50,489 nt of DNA from Methylococcaceae bacterium (GTDB lineage Bacteria; Pseudomonadota; Gammaproteobacteria; Methylococcales; Methylomonadaceae): the NCBI GenBank assembly GCA_021647585.1, contig JAKIUK010000028.1, positions 1-50,489 of the forward strand. The letters are read 5' to 3'. Below are positions 1-8,603 of this stretch, one piece after another (the stretch's first letter is position 1; every line of letters starts with the position of its first letter). The position numbers and the translations under genes were made by a program. Below the pieces are notes generated by a model. The model did no database searches, had not been told where the DNA came from, and worked only from the letters and a program-made list of their open reading frames with translations.

Positions 1-111
1 AGAACACCCTTTGAAGCTCTTCAATGTTGGTATAGAATAGATCCTGAAATCTTTAGAAAATCACCCGATATGTTTCGGGCTGACCTTTTAAAAAATCATG
101 GTACAACGTAG
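1..111 (+). pseudogene. Possible transposase C-terminal remnant (partial)
   Basis: Frame 1 is open from the window edge to a TAG at 109-111. It reads RTPFEALQCWYRIDPEIF and then about 18 more residues. The pattern [RK]TP[YF]EAL..W....PE.F resembles the C-terminal end of IS481/integrase-core transposases, as I recall that family. A second frame at 101-121 reads VQRSET followed by TGA, so the true end may be frameshifted. The gene enters from outside the window, so completeness cannot be judged. It abuts the broken 5' end of hsdR, which suggests that the insertion or a later deletion truncated that gene. The family assignment is tentative. Confidence 0.4.
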
Positions 112-121
112 TGAAACCTGA

Positions 122-2083
122 CAACTAATCAATTCAAAAAGAATTGTTTTTATTCTTGATGAGGCGCATCGCTCAACCTTTGGCGATATGCTTATCATCA
201 TAAAAAAGACCTTTCCTTCTGCGTTATTTTTTGGTTTTACAGGTACACCGATTCAAAAAGAAAACCAAAAGAAAATGAATACAACGGCTACGGTTTTTGG
301 TGGTGAATTGCATCGCTACAGCATTGCCGATGGCATACGTGATGAGAATGTGCTGGGCTTTGATCCTTACAAAGTGATGACGTATAAGGATAAGGATTTA
401 CGCGTGGCAGTGGCTCTTGAAAAAGCCAAGGCTAAGGATGAGAGCGAAGCTTTGGCTGATCCTAAGAAAAAAGCGGTCTTTAATACCTTTATGAAAACGG
501 TAAAAATGGCAGGCTATACCGACGATACGGGCAAGTATATTAAAGGCATTGAGGATTATTTGCCTAAGTCTCAATATTCGCGTAATGAGCATAAAGATAC
601 AGTGGTCGAGGATATTCTTGATAATTGGGTGAATCTAAGCCAAGCATCGAAATTTCATGCCATCTTTGCTACTGATAGTATTCCCGATGCGATAGAGTAT
701 TATCGCTTATTAAAAAAGGCGAAACCTGAGCTAAAAATTAGCGCGTTGTTTGATCCTAATGTTGATAACGGTGGCGGTGTTATCTTTAAACAAGATGGCT
801 TAGTGGAAATTATCGAAGATTATAATGAAAAATATGAACAAGATTTTACATTTGCTACTCACTCAAAATTTAAAAAAGATATTGCGGCAAGATTAGCCCA
901 TAAAGATCCCTATATAAGAATAGAAAATACGCCCGAAAAACAAATTGATCTATTGATTGTTGTCGATCAAATGCTGACAGGGTTTGATTCCAAATGGTTG
1001 AATACACTCTACATGGACAAAGTGCTTAAATATGAAAATATTATTCAGGCATTTTCACGTACTAATCGACTGTTTGGCTCTGACAAGCCTTTTGGCACTA
1101 TTCGTTATTATCGACAACCTCATACGATGAAGCGCAATATTTATGATGCTATTAAACTCTATTCTGGTGATAAACCTATTGGCTTATTTGCTGATAAGCT
1201 GGAAAGCAATTTGAACAAATTGAATGCAATTTATGATGAAATTGTGGAGTTATTTGATAATGCGGGTGTTGGTAACTTTGAAAAACTGCCCGCTGACGTT
1301 TCGGAGCGTGGCAAGTTTGCCAAACTATTCAAAACGTTTAACGATTATTTAGAAGCAGCCAAAATCCAAGGTTTTGAATGGAGTCAATCGACATATACAT
1401 TTGGTGAAGAAAAAGCAGAGATAAAACGACATTTTGACGAAAATACTTATTTGGTATTGGCGCTACGCTACAAGGAATTATCAAGTAGTGGGGATGGTGC
1501 AGGAGGAGATGCTTCTGGTGATTTACCTTATGAAATAGATGGTTATTTAACAGAGATAGATACGGGCGTTATTGATGCTAATTATATGAATACACGCTTT
1601 GAAAAATTTCTTAAAACCCTAAAACAAGAAGCTGCTGATAGTGAACAGGTTCAAAGCACTTTAGACGAATTGCACAAATCCTTTGCCTCTCTCTCACAAG
1701 AAGACCAAAAGTATGCCAATATTTTTATTCATGATGTTCAAAGTGGTGAGGTAACGCTCGATACTAAAAAAACCTTTAGAGAGTATATTACAGAATATCA
1801 ATCCAACGCTAAAAATTCAGAATTCGATAAACTTTATCAAACATTTGGATTAGATGAAACTAGGCTAAGAAATATGATGAACTCTGGTATTACTCAGTTA
1901 AATATAAACGAATATGGGCGTTTTGATGAGCTAAAGAACAGTGTTAATAAAGCAAAAGCGAAAGCATATTTTGAAGAATTGGAAGGCAAAACCATTCCAG
2001 TATCCAAGGTAAATATGAAAGTACATAAACTGCTTCAGGATTTCATCATAAATGGTGGTTTTGATTTAAAAGATAGCAATTGA
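122..2083 (+). pseudogene. hsdR: HsdR, type I restriction endonuclease subunit, 5'-truncated
   Basis: The motor subunit of type I restriction enzymes translocates and cuts DNA in complex with HsdM and HsdS. The reading frame is open from 122 and contains the DEAH box (VFILDEAHRSTFGDM, 146-190) in frame, ahead of the first ATG at 188. GFTGTP (motif III region), LTGFDSKWLNTLYMDK (motif V) and QAFSRTNRLFG (motif VI) follow. The C-terminal helical region appears intact to the stop. About 650 codons remain of a family usually near 1000 residues. The N-terminal nuclease domain and the Walker A motif are absent. The sequence before the DEAH box is disrupted around 115-135, next to a transposase-like remnant. 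No hsdM or hsdS lies in the window. The family identity is secure, and the fragment cannot be a working endonuclease. Confidence 0.85.
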
Positions 2084-2193
2084 TTTCAAGGGATATGGAA
2101 TATTTGGCGAATTGTTTGTGAGTATCATGAAATAAAAAATTTTTATATCATTTGGAATGTTATACAAAAATTTTGTAAATATATTTCTTACAC

Positions 2194-2498
2194 ATGGATA
2201 GCCAAAAAGTTGAGTCTATTTTTTTAAAAATATTGAAGAGAGTAATGTTATTTGCTATGGGTTCTGGCTTATTAACAAATGCACTTTATTCCAATATTTA
2301 TATTCATTTGGGTATATTTTCCACTAATTGGGTTAAGTCACGGTCAAAATATAGCAAAAAAAATTAGAAGAGTACGAGAAATTTTTATGTGGTAATTCTG
2401 AAGAATATTGGAGTGAATGTATTACAGTACCAATTCGTAATTCTAGTAGTATGAACATAGAATATTTGAGTCAACAACAATTATCCCACACTAAATAA
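2194..2498 (+). pseudogene. Small ORF interrupted by a poly-A frameshift, unknown
   Basis: An ATG at 2194 opens 57 codons with a hydrophobic stretch (VMLFAMGSGLLTNALYSNIY) and stops at 2365 just after a run of eight A at 2356-2363. One extra A would join it to a second open frame (LEEYEKFLCGNSEEYWSECI and on) that runs to TAA at 2496-2498. The joined protein would be about 101 residues. I do not recognise it. It may be a decayed gene, a homopolymer sequencing error, or chance. It sits in the 417-base gap between hsdR and mutY, in which I see nothing else. Confidence 0.3.
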
Positions 2499-2500
2499 AA

Positions 2501-3550
2501 ATGTCTCCAGAAGTATTTCAGCAAAAAATTCTTGCATGGTTTGATTTAAATGGCCGGAAAGATCTGCCTTGGCAGCAAGAAATCAGTCCTTACCGAACCT
2601 GGTTGTCTGAAGTCATGCTACAGCAGACGCAAGTGGTTACAGTTATCCCTTATTTTAATCGCTTTATTCGGCAATTTCCTGATGTAATTAAATTGGCAAA
2701 CGCACCTCTTGATACCGTTCTACAACTTTGGGCAGGGCTGGGGTACTATGCCAGAGCTCGGAATCTGCACAAAACAGCACAGATTATCAGTAAAAAGGGT
2801 GGTGCATTTCCTGATGAATTGGATTTGCTTATGGAATTGCCGGGTATTGGGCGTTCAACAGCCGGCGCAATTTTGAGTATTGCTTTTAATAAAAGTCATC
2901 CTATTTTAGATGGAAATGTCAGGCGTGTATTGGCAAGATACCATGCAATTTCAGGATGGTCTGGCCATACTAAGGTCAGTAATAAGCTTTGGCACGTTAG
3001 CTCTTGTTACACTCCCATAGAGCGCTGTGCGGAATATACTCAGGCGATGATGGATTTAGGGGCTACTTTATGTACCCGTAGTAAACCTCAATGTGAAAAT
3101 TGCCCTATTAACTTCGCTTGTGTTGCAAGAATAGAGGATAAAATCAATATTTTACCTACCCCAAAACCGACCAAGGTAATGCCGGTAAAACAGATTGTTT
3201 TTTTAGTCTTACAAAATAAACAAGGACAAATTCGTTTAGAAAAAAGGCCGGAAACGGGTATTTGGGGAGGGTTATGGAGTTTTCCAGAATTTGATTCTTT
3301 TGCAGACATTCAAGCCTGGTGTTTAAGAAATAATATTTCTATTCAATCAGCAACAGTATTAGATGAGCAACGCCATACGTTTTCACACTTTCATCTGGAT
3401 TTCACCGCTATTGTGGTGGAAACAGAAAACCCTATAAATAATGTGATGGAAGTGAATCAAGCAGTCTGGTATAAAGTTGAACAGATAAGCTCTTTGGGGT
3501 TGCCTGCACCTATTAAGAGGTTTTTTAAGGATAGTCCTATAGATTTTTGA
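2501..3550 (+). CDS. mutY: A/G-specific adenine DNA glycosylase MutY
   Basis: MutY removes adenine mispaired with 8-oxoguanine, the last guard of the GO repair system. The 349 residues match the family's usual length. The helix-hairpin-helix glycosylase core carries the catalytic Glu37 (TWLSEVMLQQTQV) and the hairpin LPGIGRSTAGAI leading to Asp137 (ILDGNVRRVLAR). The 4Fe-4S cluster cysteines are 191, 198, 201 and 207, with the classic C-x6-C-x2-C-x5-C spacing. The C-terminal part from about residue 225 is the NUDIX-like 8-oxoG recognition domain (RPETGIWGGLWSFPEF). The ATG follows ACTAAATAAAA with no strong Shine-Dalgarno. yggX lies 19 bases downstream, the usual gammaproteobacterial pairing. 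Confidence 0.96.
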   Translation: MSPEVFQQKILAWFDLNGRKDLPWQQEISPYRTWLSEVMLQQTQVVTVIPYFNRFIRQFPDVIKLANAPLDTVLQLWAGLGYYARARNLHKTAQIISKKGGAFPDELDLLMELPGIGRSTAGAILSIAFNKSHPILDGNVRRVLARYHAISGWSGHTKVSNKLWHVSSCYTPIERCAEYTQAMMDLGATLCTRSKPQCENCPINFACVARIEDKINILPTPKPTKVMPVKQIVFLVLQNKQGQIRLEKRPETGIWGGLWSFPEFDSFADIQAWCLRNNISIQSATVLDEQRHTFSHFHLDFTAIVVETENPINNVMEVNQAVWYKVEQISSLGLPAPIKRFFKDSPIDF

Positions 3551-3569
3551 AATTAGCAGAGAGGTAGTT

Positions 3570-3842
3570 ATGGCAAGAATGATTAAGTGTGTGAAACTGG
3601 GAATAGAGGCTGAAGGCATGGAAAGTCCTCCTTTTCCAGGACCAAAAGGGCAATTTATATACGATAATATTTCGCAAAAAGCCTGGCAGGAATGGATAGA
3701 AATGCAAACAATGATTATTAATGAGCAGCGTTTGGCCAGTTTTGATCCTAAAGCCAGGAAGCTTTTGGAAGAAGAAAGGGAAAAGTTTCTATTTGCGGGT
3801 GGATTTGAGATGCCGGAAGGTTATGTGCCTGAAAAAGGTTAA
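3570..3842 (+). CDS. yggX: Probable Fe(2+)-trafficking protein YggX
   Basis: YggX is a small cytoplasmic protein linked to iron handling and protection of Fe-S clusters from oxidation. The 90 residues match the family from end to end. The N-terminal MIKCVKLGIEAEGM holds the conserved Cys7, and PPFPGPKGQFIYDNIS and the C-terminal MPEGYVP are family signatures. The start follows a good Shine-Dalgarno (AGAGAGG). It follows mutY by 19 bases and is likely cotranscribed. An Fe-S-dependent glycosylase and an Fe-S protection protein in one operon is a well-known pairing. Confidence 0.95.
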   Translation: MARMIKCVKLGIEAEGMESPPFPGPKGQFIYDNISQKAWQEWIEMQTMIINEQRLASFDPKARKLLEEEREKFLFAGGFEMPEGYVPEKG

Positions 3843-3901
3843 ATGTAGACGAAAGGCTTAAGACAAAAGTTAAAAAAATACTTTAGTCTTTAGTCTTGTT
3901 C

Positions 3902-5158
3902 TTATCTCTTCATAGACTCAAAGAATTCAGCATTGGTTTTAAAGTCTTTAAGTTTTCCTAGTACAAATTCTGAAGCGGCTATTTCATCCATAGGCTGTAG
4001 AATTTTTCGTAAAATCCAGGTTTTTTGTAGTTCGACAGGATCAACCAGATAGTCTTCACGGCGCGTACCTGAACGATTAATATTGATTGCTGGATAAACG
4101 CGTTTTTCGGCGATTTTTCTTTCAAGGTGTAGTTCCATATTACCGGTACCCTTAAATTCTTCATAGATTACTTCATCCATTCGGGATCCAGTATCTACAA
4201 GAGCCGTGGCAATAATAGTTAAACTTCCACCTTCTTCAATATTTCTTGCGGCACCGAAAAAGCGTTTCGGTTTTTCGAGTGCATTGGCGTCCACGCCGCC
4301 GGATAGAATTTTTCCAGATGAGGGAGTTACCATATTGTAAGCCCTGGCTAAGCGAGTCAAGGAGTCTAACAATATAACTACATCGTGTTTATGTTCAACC
4401 AGGCGACGTGCTTTTTCAATAACCATATCAGCAACTTGTACATGTCTGGTTGCAGGCTCGTCAAAAGTACTGGAAACAACTTCTCCTCGTACACAACGCT
4501 GCATCTCAGTGACTTCTTCGGGGCGTTCGTCAATTAGAAGGACGATTAAGTAGCATTCAGGGTTGTTTTCTGCAATTGCATGAGCAAGATTTTGCAAAAT
4601 CATGGTTTTACCCGCTTTAGGAGGCGAGACGATTAAGCCGCGTTGACCTTTACCTATTGGAGCAATTAGATCTATGACTCGGCCTGTAAGGTCTTCACTG
4701 GTGCCATTGCCTTGTTCAAGAATAAAGCGCTTATTTGGAAACAGGGGAGTCAGGTTGGAAAAAAGAAGTTTGTTTTTGGCATTTTCTGGTGCTTCAAAGT
4801 TGATTTTCTCAACTTTAAGCATGGCAAAATATCGTTCATTATCTTTTGGTGGCCTTATTTTACCACTGATTGTATCCCCTGTTCGTAAACTGAAGCGTCT
4901 GATTTGACTGGGTGAAACATAAATATCATCAGGTCCTGCTAAATATGAACTACCCGGTGTACGTAAAAAACCAAAGCCATCTTGTAGAATTTCCAGAACG
5001 CCATCGCCGAAGATGTCTTCGCCGCTTTTTGCCCGTTTTTTCAGGACAGCATAAATAACTTCTTGTTTTCGTGCGCGGGAAATATTTTCAATGCCTAACG
5101 ACTCGGCAATGGATACAATTTCACTAATTTGTTTCAGTTTTAATTCAGACAGATTCAT
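3902..5158 (-). CDS. rho: Transcription termination factor Rho
   Basis: Rho is the hexameric RNA-dependent ATPase helicase that ends transcription. The 418 residues match the normal length. The N-terminal Rho helical domain starts MNLSELKLKQISEIVSIAES. The cold-shock-like RNA-binding fold follows (EILQDGFGFLRTPGSSYLAG). The Walker A is SPPKAGKTMILQ, and the Walker B region is VILLDSLTRLARAYN. The Q-loop/R-loop segment SGGVDANALEKPKRFFGAAR is intact. trxA lies upstream on the same strand with a 225-base gap, as in Escherichia coli. The convergent 3' end faces yggX. Nothing is unusual. Confidence 0.98.
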   Translation of the reverse strand: MNLSELKLKQISEIVSIAESLGIENISRARKQEVIYAVLKKRAKSGEDIFGDGVLEILQDGFGFLRTPGSSYLAGPDDIYVSPSQIRRFSLRTGDTISGKIRPPKDNERYFAMLKVEKINFEAPENAKNKLLFSNLTPLFPNKRFILEQGNGTSEDLTGRVIDLIAPIGKGQRGLIVSPPKAGKTMILQNLAHAIAENNPECYLIVLLIDERPEEVTEMQRCVRGEVVSSTFDEPATRHVQVADMVIEKARRLVEHKHDVVILLDSLTRLARAYNMVTPSSGKILSGGVDANALEKPKRFFGAARNIEEGGSLTIIATALVDTGSRMDEVIYEEFKGTGNMELHLERKIAEKRVYPAININRSGTRREDYLVDPVELQKTWILRKILQPMDEIAASEFVLGKLKDFKTNAEFFESMKR

Positions 5159-5333
5159 AGGTTATGAGGATTTAAAGGATATGATAACGGGTTTTGTGTA
5201 ACCGTAAAAAAGATATAGATAATGAGGTTAACTACAGTGTGTATTTAGGTGCCCTGAATTGGACATCTGGCGATTATAGGCTACTCGTTGGCTTTGTGCA
5301 AATGTTTTCTGTCAAGTTTGAATAAATAATAGT

Positions 5334-5379
5334 ATTAGGGACGAGATATAAGAAGATTAATCAGTATCACGTCCCTAAT
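5334..5379 (-). terminator. Stem-loop between trxA and rho
   Basis: A perfect 10-bp stem (ATTAGGGACG paired with CGTCCCTAAT) encloses a loop of about 26 bases directly after the trxA stop. On the minus strand it is followed by an A/T-rich tract (ACTATTATTTATTC). It could be a weak terminator of trxA or part of the rho leader. The long loop and poor U-run make an efficient intrinsic terminator doubtful. Confidence 0.45.
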
Positions 5380-5383
5380 CGCT

Positions 5384-5710
5384 TTAGATATTACTATCTA
5401 TAAAATCAGCTAACTGTGATTTAGTTAAAGCACCGACTTTGGTAGCTTCAATTTCACCATTTTTAAAAATCATTAAAGTTGGGATGCCGCGGACGCCATA
5501 GTGCTGAGGAGTTGCCGGATTATCATCAATATTTAATTTGACAACAATCAATTTGTCAGAATATTCATTAGCAATTTCATCCAATACGGGAGCAATCATT
5601 TTGCATGGTCCACACCATTCAGCCCAATAATCAACTAATACAGGAAGGTCTGCCTTAATAACGGTGTCATTAAAATCAGTATCTGTTACATGAAGGACCG
5701 AGTCACTCAC
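5384..5710 (-). CDS. trxA: Thioredoxin 1
   Basis: This is the cytoplasmic disulfide reductase that acts with thioredoxin reductase. The 108 residues contain the active site WCGPC with Cys33 and Cys36, the cis-proline segment GIPTLMIF, and the usual DNPATPQHYGVRG stretch. The start is GTG at 5708-5710, supported by GGAG seven bases upstream, and the protein begins MSDSVLHVTD. It is divergent from rhlB and upstream of rho, which reproduces the E. coli rhlB-trxA-rho neighbourhood. A near-consensus promoter lies just upstream. Confidence 0.97.
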   Translation of the reverse strand: MSDSVLHVTDTDFNDTVIKADLPVLVDYWAEWCGPCKMIAPVLDEIANEYSDKLIVVKLNIDDNPATPQHYGVRGIPTLMIFKNGEIEATKVGALTKSQLADFIDSNI

Positions 5711-5738
5711 GTTTATTCTCCATTGTTTTAAAAGCTAA

Positions 5739-5767
5739 CTATAAAATCGATAGCAATATAATGTCAA
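5739..5767 (-). promoter_or_regulatory. Probable sigma-70 promoter of trxA
   Basis: On the minus strand TTGACA (5762-5767) is followed after 17 bases by TTATAG (5739-5744), or after 18 by TATAGT. It lies 29 bases upstream of the trxA GTG, between the two divergent genes. Called by consensus match only. Confidence 0.65.
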
Positions 5768-5808
5768 TCAATTTTAATCAAATTGATTTTTACGTTATGC
5801 TATACCGC

Positions 5809-7167
5809 ATGAATAAAACGCATTTAACTAAAACACGCTTCAGTAATCTGGAGCTATCTGACGCTATCATTAAAAGCCTTAAACAAGCTGGTTTTATTGA
5901 TTGTACGCCGATTCAAGATAAAACTTTGCCACTTTCGTTGAGAGGAAAAGATATTGCTGGACAGGCGCAAACCGGTACCGGAAAAACAGCTGCTTTTTTA
6001 TTGGCAACATTTCAGCATTTAATAAACGATGATAGTGAAAAGATAAAAAACCCCAGAGCCTTAATTCTTGCCCCTACGCGTGAACTCGCTATTCAGATAC
6101 ATAAAGACGCGCTGTTACTGGGAAAACTGCTTAATTTGAATTATGCTCTGATCTACGGTGGCACAGATTATAAGAAACAATTGGATTCACTTAAATCCGA
6201 TGTTGATATAATTATCGGTACACCAGGGCGTATTATCGATTTTTACCGGCAAAATGCATTTACTTTGGATAACATTCAAGTTTCGGTACTGGATGAAGCA
6301 GATAGAATGTTTGATCTGGGCTTTATTAAAGACATACGCTTCCTGTTAAGGCGTATGCCATCCGCAGAAAAACGTCTGAACATGCTATTTTCTGCTACTT
6401 TGTCCTATAAAGTGACGGAACTGGCTTATGAGCATATGAATAACCCTGTATTAGTCAAGATTGAAACGGAAGACGTGACATCTAAGGCCATTACACAAAG
6501 TGCATTTTGTCCAGCAAATGATCAAAAAATTCCTTTGCTTCTAGGCTTATTGATAAAACATAAGCCAGAACGGTGCATCGTGTTTGTAAATACCAAACGC
6601 TGTGCAGAACGGCTGGAATTATATCTTGATGCCAATGATTACAAAGTAGCAGTTTTAAGTGGTGATGTGCCCCAGGAAAAAAGACAGCGATTGTTAAATG
6701 ATTTTCAGAACAATAAAGTAAATTTAATGATCGCAACCGATGTAGCGGCACGTGGTTTACATATCCCAGCTGTTTCACATGTTATTAATTACGATTTGCC
6801 GCAAGATGTCGAAGACTATGTACACCGCATAGGTAGAACAGCTCGCTTTGGGGCTAGTGGCGTCGCATTTAGTTTTATATGTGAAGAATACGCTTATTCT
6901 ATGCCGGATATTGAAGATTTTATCGGAGAAAAAATTCTAGTCCATGCAATTTCCGAAGATGTGTTAGCGGTAGATATTAAACAACCGACAAAAAGGCCGC
7001 CCGGTAAAAATAACTATCAAGGGAGAAAGCCGAATTCTGCAAAAAAATCCCCTTATAAGTCTAGAAATCAGACAAAACCAAAAACCACACCAGCTACTGA
7101 TAATAGTAAAGCTAAAAGGGCTGATAAGATTACAAAGATGGCATCAATTCCCGAAAATCCTCAATAG
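5809..7167 (+). CDS. rhlB: DEAD-box ATP-dependent RNA helicase RhlB
   Basis: RhlB unwinds structured RNA and, in enterobacteria, works within the RNase E degradosome. The 452-residue protein starts MNKTHLTKTRFSNLELSD, which matches the RhlB N-terminus, so I chose ATG 5809 over the upstream in-frame ATG at 5761. Motifs in order are the Q motif (GFIDCTPIQ), AQTGTGKT at residues 53-60, PTRELAIQ, TPGR, LDEADRMFD, FSAT, the helicase C segment DVAARGLHIPAVSHVINYD, and HRIGRTAR. The last roughly 60 residues are basic and low-complexity, a typical RNA-binding tail. The final 38 bases overlap the convergent yrfG gene. Confidence 0.92.
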   Translation: MNKTHLTKTRFSNLELSDAIIKSLKQAGFIDCTPIQDKTLPLSLRGKDIAGQAQTGTGKTAAFLLATFQHLINDDSEKIKNPRALILAPTRELAIQIHKDALLLGKLLNLNYALIYGGTDYKKQLDSLKSDVDIIIGTPGRIIDFYRQNAFTLDNIQVSVLDEADRMFDLGFIKDIRFLLRRMPSAEKRLNMLFSATLSYKVTELAYEHMNNPVLVKIETEDVTSKAITQSAFCPANDQKIPLLLGLLIKHKPERCIVFVNTKRCAERLELYLDANDYKVAVLSGDVPQEKRQRLLNDFQNNKVNLMIATDVAARGLHIPAVSHVINYDLPQDVEDYVHRIGRTARFGASGVAFSFICEEYAYSMPDIEDFIGEKILVHAISEDVLAVDIKQPTKRPPGKNNYQGRKPNSAKKSPYKSRNQTKPKTTPATDNSKAKRADKITKMASIPENPQ

Positions 7168-7786
7168 CAGGAAATTCGGTTATTTCTCTTTTTGCACGTT
7201 GAGTATCGGGTTTGCTTATGGATATTAAATGTTCAATACCATAAAGCCTGGCTGACTTTAAAACAGCCAGACTGTCATCAACAAGTAAAGTCCTTAGCTT
7301 ATCAAAAGGTTGATGCTTATTTAGCTGAAACCAAAATGCCTGTGTTTCTTTAGGCATTCCATAGTCATGCGAACTGATGATTTGATCAAAAAAAGGATGT
7401 AAACAGGTTTTATCCATTTTTAAATCAAGACTATCTCTATGTGCGTTAGTCACCAGTACAAGTCTGCAATGGGATTTTTGAACAGTCTCCAGAAATTCAA
7501 CAACATGTGGTAATACAGCTATTAACCCGGAAATTTCAGCTTTTAAGCCGGCAATATCAAGTTTTAATGCATTACTCCAATAATCCAGACAATACCATTC
7601 AAGCTCACCTTCCATTTTTTTAAACTGGGGTATCAGTTGCTGCTTAGCCTGTTCGATGGTCAGGTTGTTATTTTCAGCAAATCGAGAAGGCACAAATTCC
7701 AGCCAAAAATGATTGTCAAAATTCAGATCCAGTAGAGTTCCATCCATATCTAACAACACAGTGTCAATTTTTTTCCATTCAATCAT
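7130..7786 (-). CDS. yrfG: HAD-family GMP/IMP nucleotidase YrfG
   Basis: A haloacid dehalogenase hydrolase of 218 residues, expected to remove phosphate from purine 5'-nucleotides as E. coli YrfG does. Motif I is LLDMDGTLLDL with the nucleophile Asp13 and general acid Asp15. The segment NFDNHFWLEFVPSRFA is typical of YrfG-type caps. Motif II is LVTNAHRDSL, and the motif III/IV region is GMPKETQAFWF and LLVDDSLAVLKSA. It sits next to nudE, as in enterobacteria, which supports the specific assignment. The 3' end overlaps rhlB by 38 bases in convergent orientation. Confidence 0.88.
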   Translation of the reverse strand: MIEWKKIDTVLLDMDGTLLDLNFDNHFWLEFVPSRFAENNNLTIEQAKQQLIPQFKKMEGELEWYCLDYWSNALKLDIAGLKAEISGLIAVLPHVVEFLETVQKSHCRLVLVTNAHRDSLDLKMDKTCLHPFFDQIISSHDYGMPKETQAFWFQLNKHQPFDKLRTLLVDDSLAVLKSARLYGIEHLISISKPDTQRAKREITEFPAIEDFRELMPSL

Positions 7787-7866
7787 GGCGGTAGGTTATA
7801 GTTAAGTAATAAGGAGTTTTTCAATTGCCTTGAGTAAATTATATTTAATAGCAACAATAACAAAAA

Positions 7867-8409
7867 ATGCCAGAAAAACCGAAAATACTTAATAAAAAAA
7901 TCCTTGCTGAAACGCGACTTTTTCGAATTGAAGCCATGGATATTAAGTTTAGTAATGGTGAACAACGCGAATATGAACGCTTGACTAGGAGTAAATCCAG
8001 CGGTGCTGTATTAATTGTTCCCATGCTTGATAAAGAGACTGTTTTATTAATAAGAGAATATTCAGCCGGGGTAGATCGTTATGAACTCGGGCTGCCAAAA
8101 GGAAAAATTGATGCGGGTGAAAGCCTGTTAAAAGCTGCGAACCGTGAATTAAAAGAGGAAGTGGGTTATGGTGCTAAACATTTGTATCATTTAACTTCAT
8201 TGTCTATAGCGCCTTCTTATCTGGAACATATGATTGAAATTGTGATAGCCCAGGGTTTATATGAAGAAAAGCTGCAAGGTGATGAGCCGGAAGAATTGGA
8301 AGTAGTACCTTGGAAGCTGGATAACATACAGGGATTATTAGCGACAGGTGAATGCACTGAAGCCCGTTCAATTGCAGCACTCTACATGACCAAGGATTAT
8401 TTAATCTAG
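7867..8409 (+). CDS. nudE: ADP compounds hydrolase NudE (Nudix family)
   Basis: NudE cleaves ADP-ribose, AP3A and NADH-type compounds. The 180 residues carry a complete Nudix box from Gly79 (GKIDAGESLLKAANRELKEE), with Glu85, Arg93, Glu94, Glu97 and Glu98 in place. SIAPSYLEHMIEIVIAQGL and the C-terminal LDNIQGLLATGECTEARSIAAL match NudE. It is divergent from yrfG, its usual neighbour. The TAG stop (8407-8409) lies inside the terminal repeat of a palindromic element that begins at 8406, so the element now defines the end of the protein. Confidence 0.92.
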   Translation: MPEKPKILNKKILAETRLFRIEAMDIKFSNGEQREYERLTRSKSSGAVLIVPMLDKETVLLIREYSAGVDRYELGLPKGKIDAGESLLKAANRELKEEVGYGAKHLYHLTSLSIAPSYLEHMIEIVIAQGLYEEKLQGDEPEELEVVPWKLDNIQGLLATGECTEARSIAALYMTKDYLI

Positions 8410-8474
8410 AAAGATCAGTTGGGCGCGGAATCAAGAGCTTGTGCTAGAAACCATGATCCAAATGATTTTTCTAG
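8406..8474. repeat. MITE-like element, family 1, short copy (69 bp)
   Basis: The ends CTAGAAAGATCAGTTGG and CCAAATGATTTTTCTAG are imperfect inverted repeats. The right half (GTGCTAGAAACCATGATCC onward) is nearly identical to the right half of the 163-bp copy at 23470-23632, so this looks like an internally deleted derivative. It has no coding capacity. The left end contains the nudE stop codon. The rest of the gap to 8603 holds only a weak AGTGGC/GCCACT inverted repeat at 8537-8570. Confidence 0.75.
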
Positions 8475-8603
8475 GTTTAAGGTGAGCCAATTTTTAATCA
8501 TATTGACATTCTTATCTATAAGACAACTGAAATATAAGTGGCCACAAGGAAGCTGTCCAAGAAAGCCACTGATGTACAGCGGAAGTCTATTGGGATATCT
8601 GTA

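Noticed and set aside
3843..3901. Terminator between yggX and rho
   Set aside because: AAGACAAAAG and CTTTAGTCTT pair only imperfectly, and no convincing stem with a T-run could be drawn.
5761..5808. Upstream in-frame start for rhlB at 5761
   Set aside because: The added 16 residues are not family-like and overlap the trxA promoter. MNKTHLT at 5809 matches RhlB N-termini.
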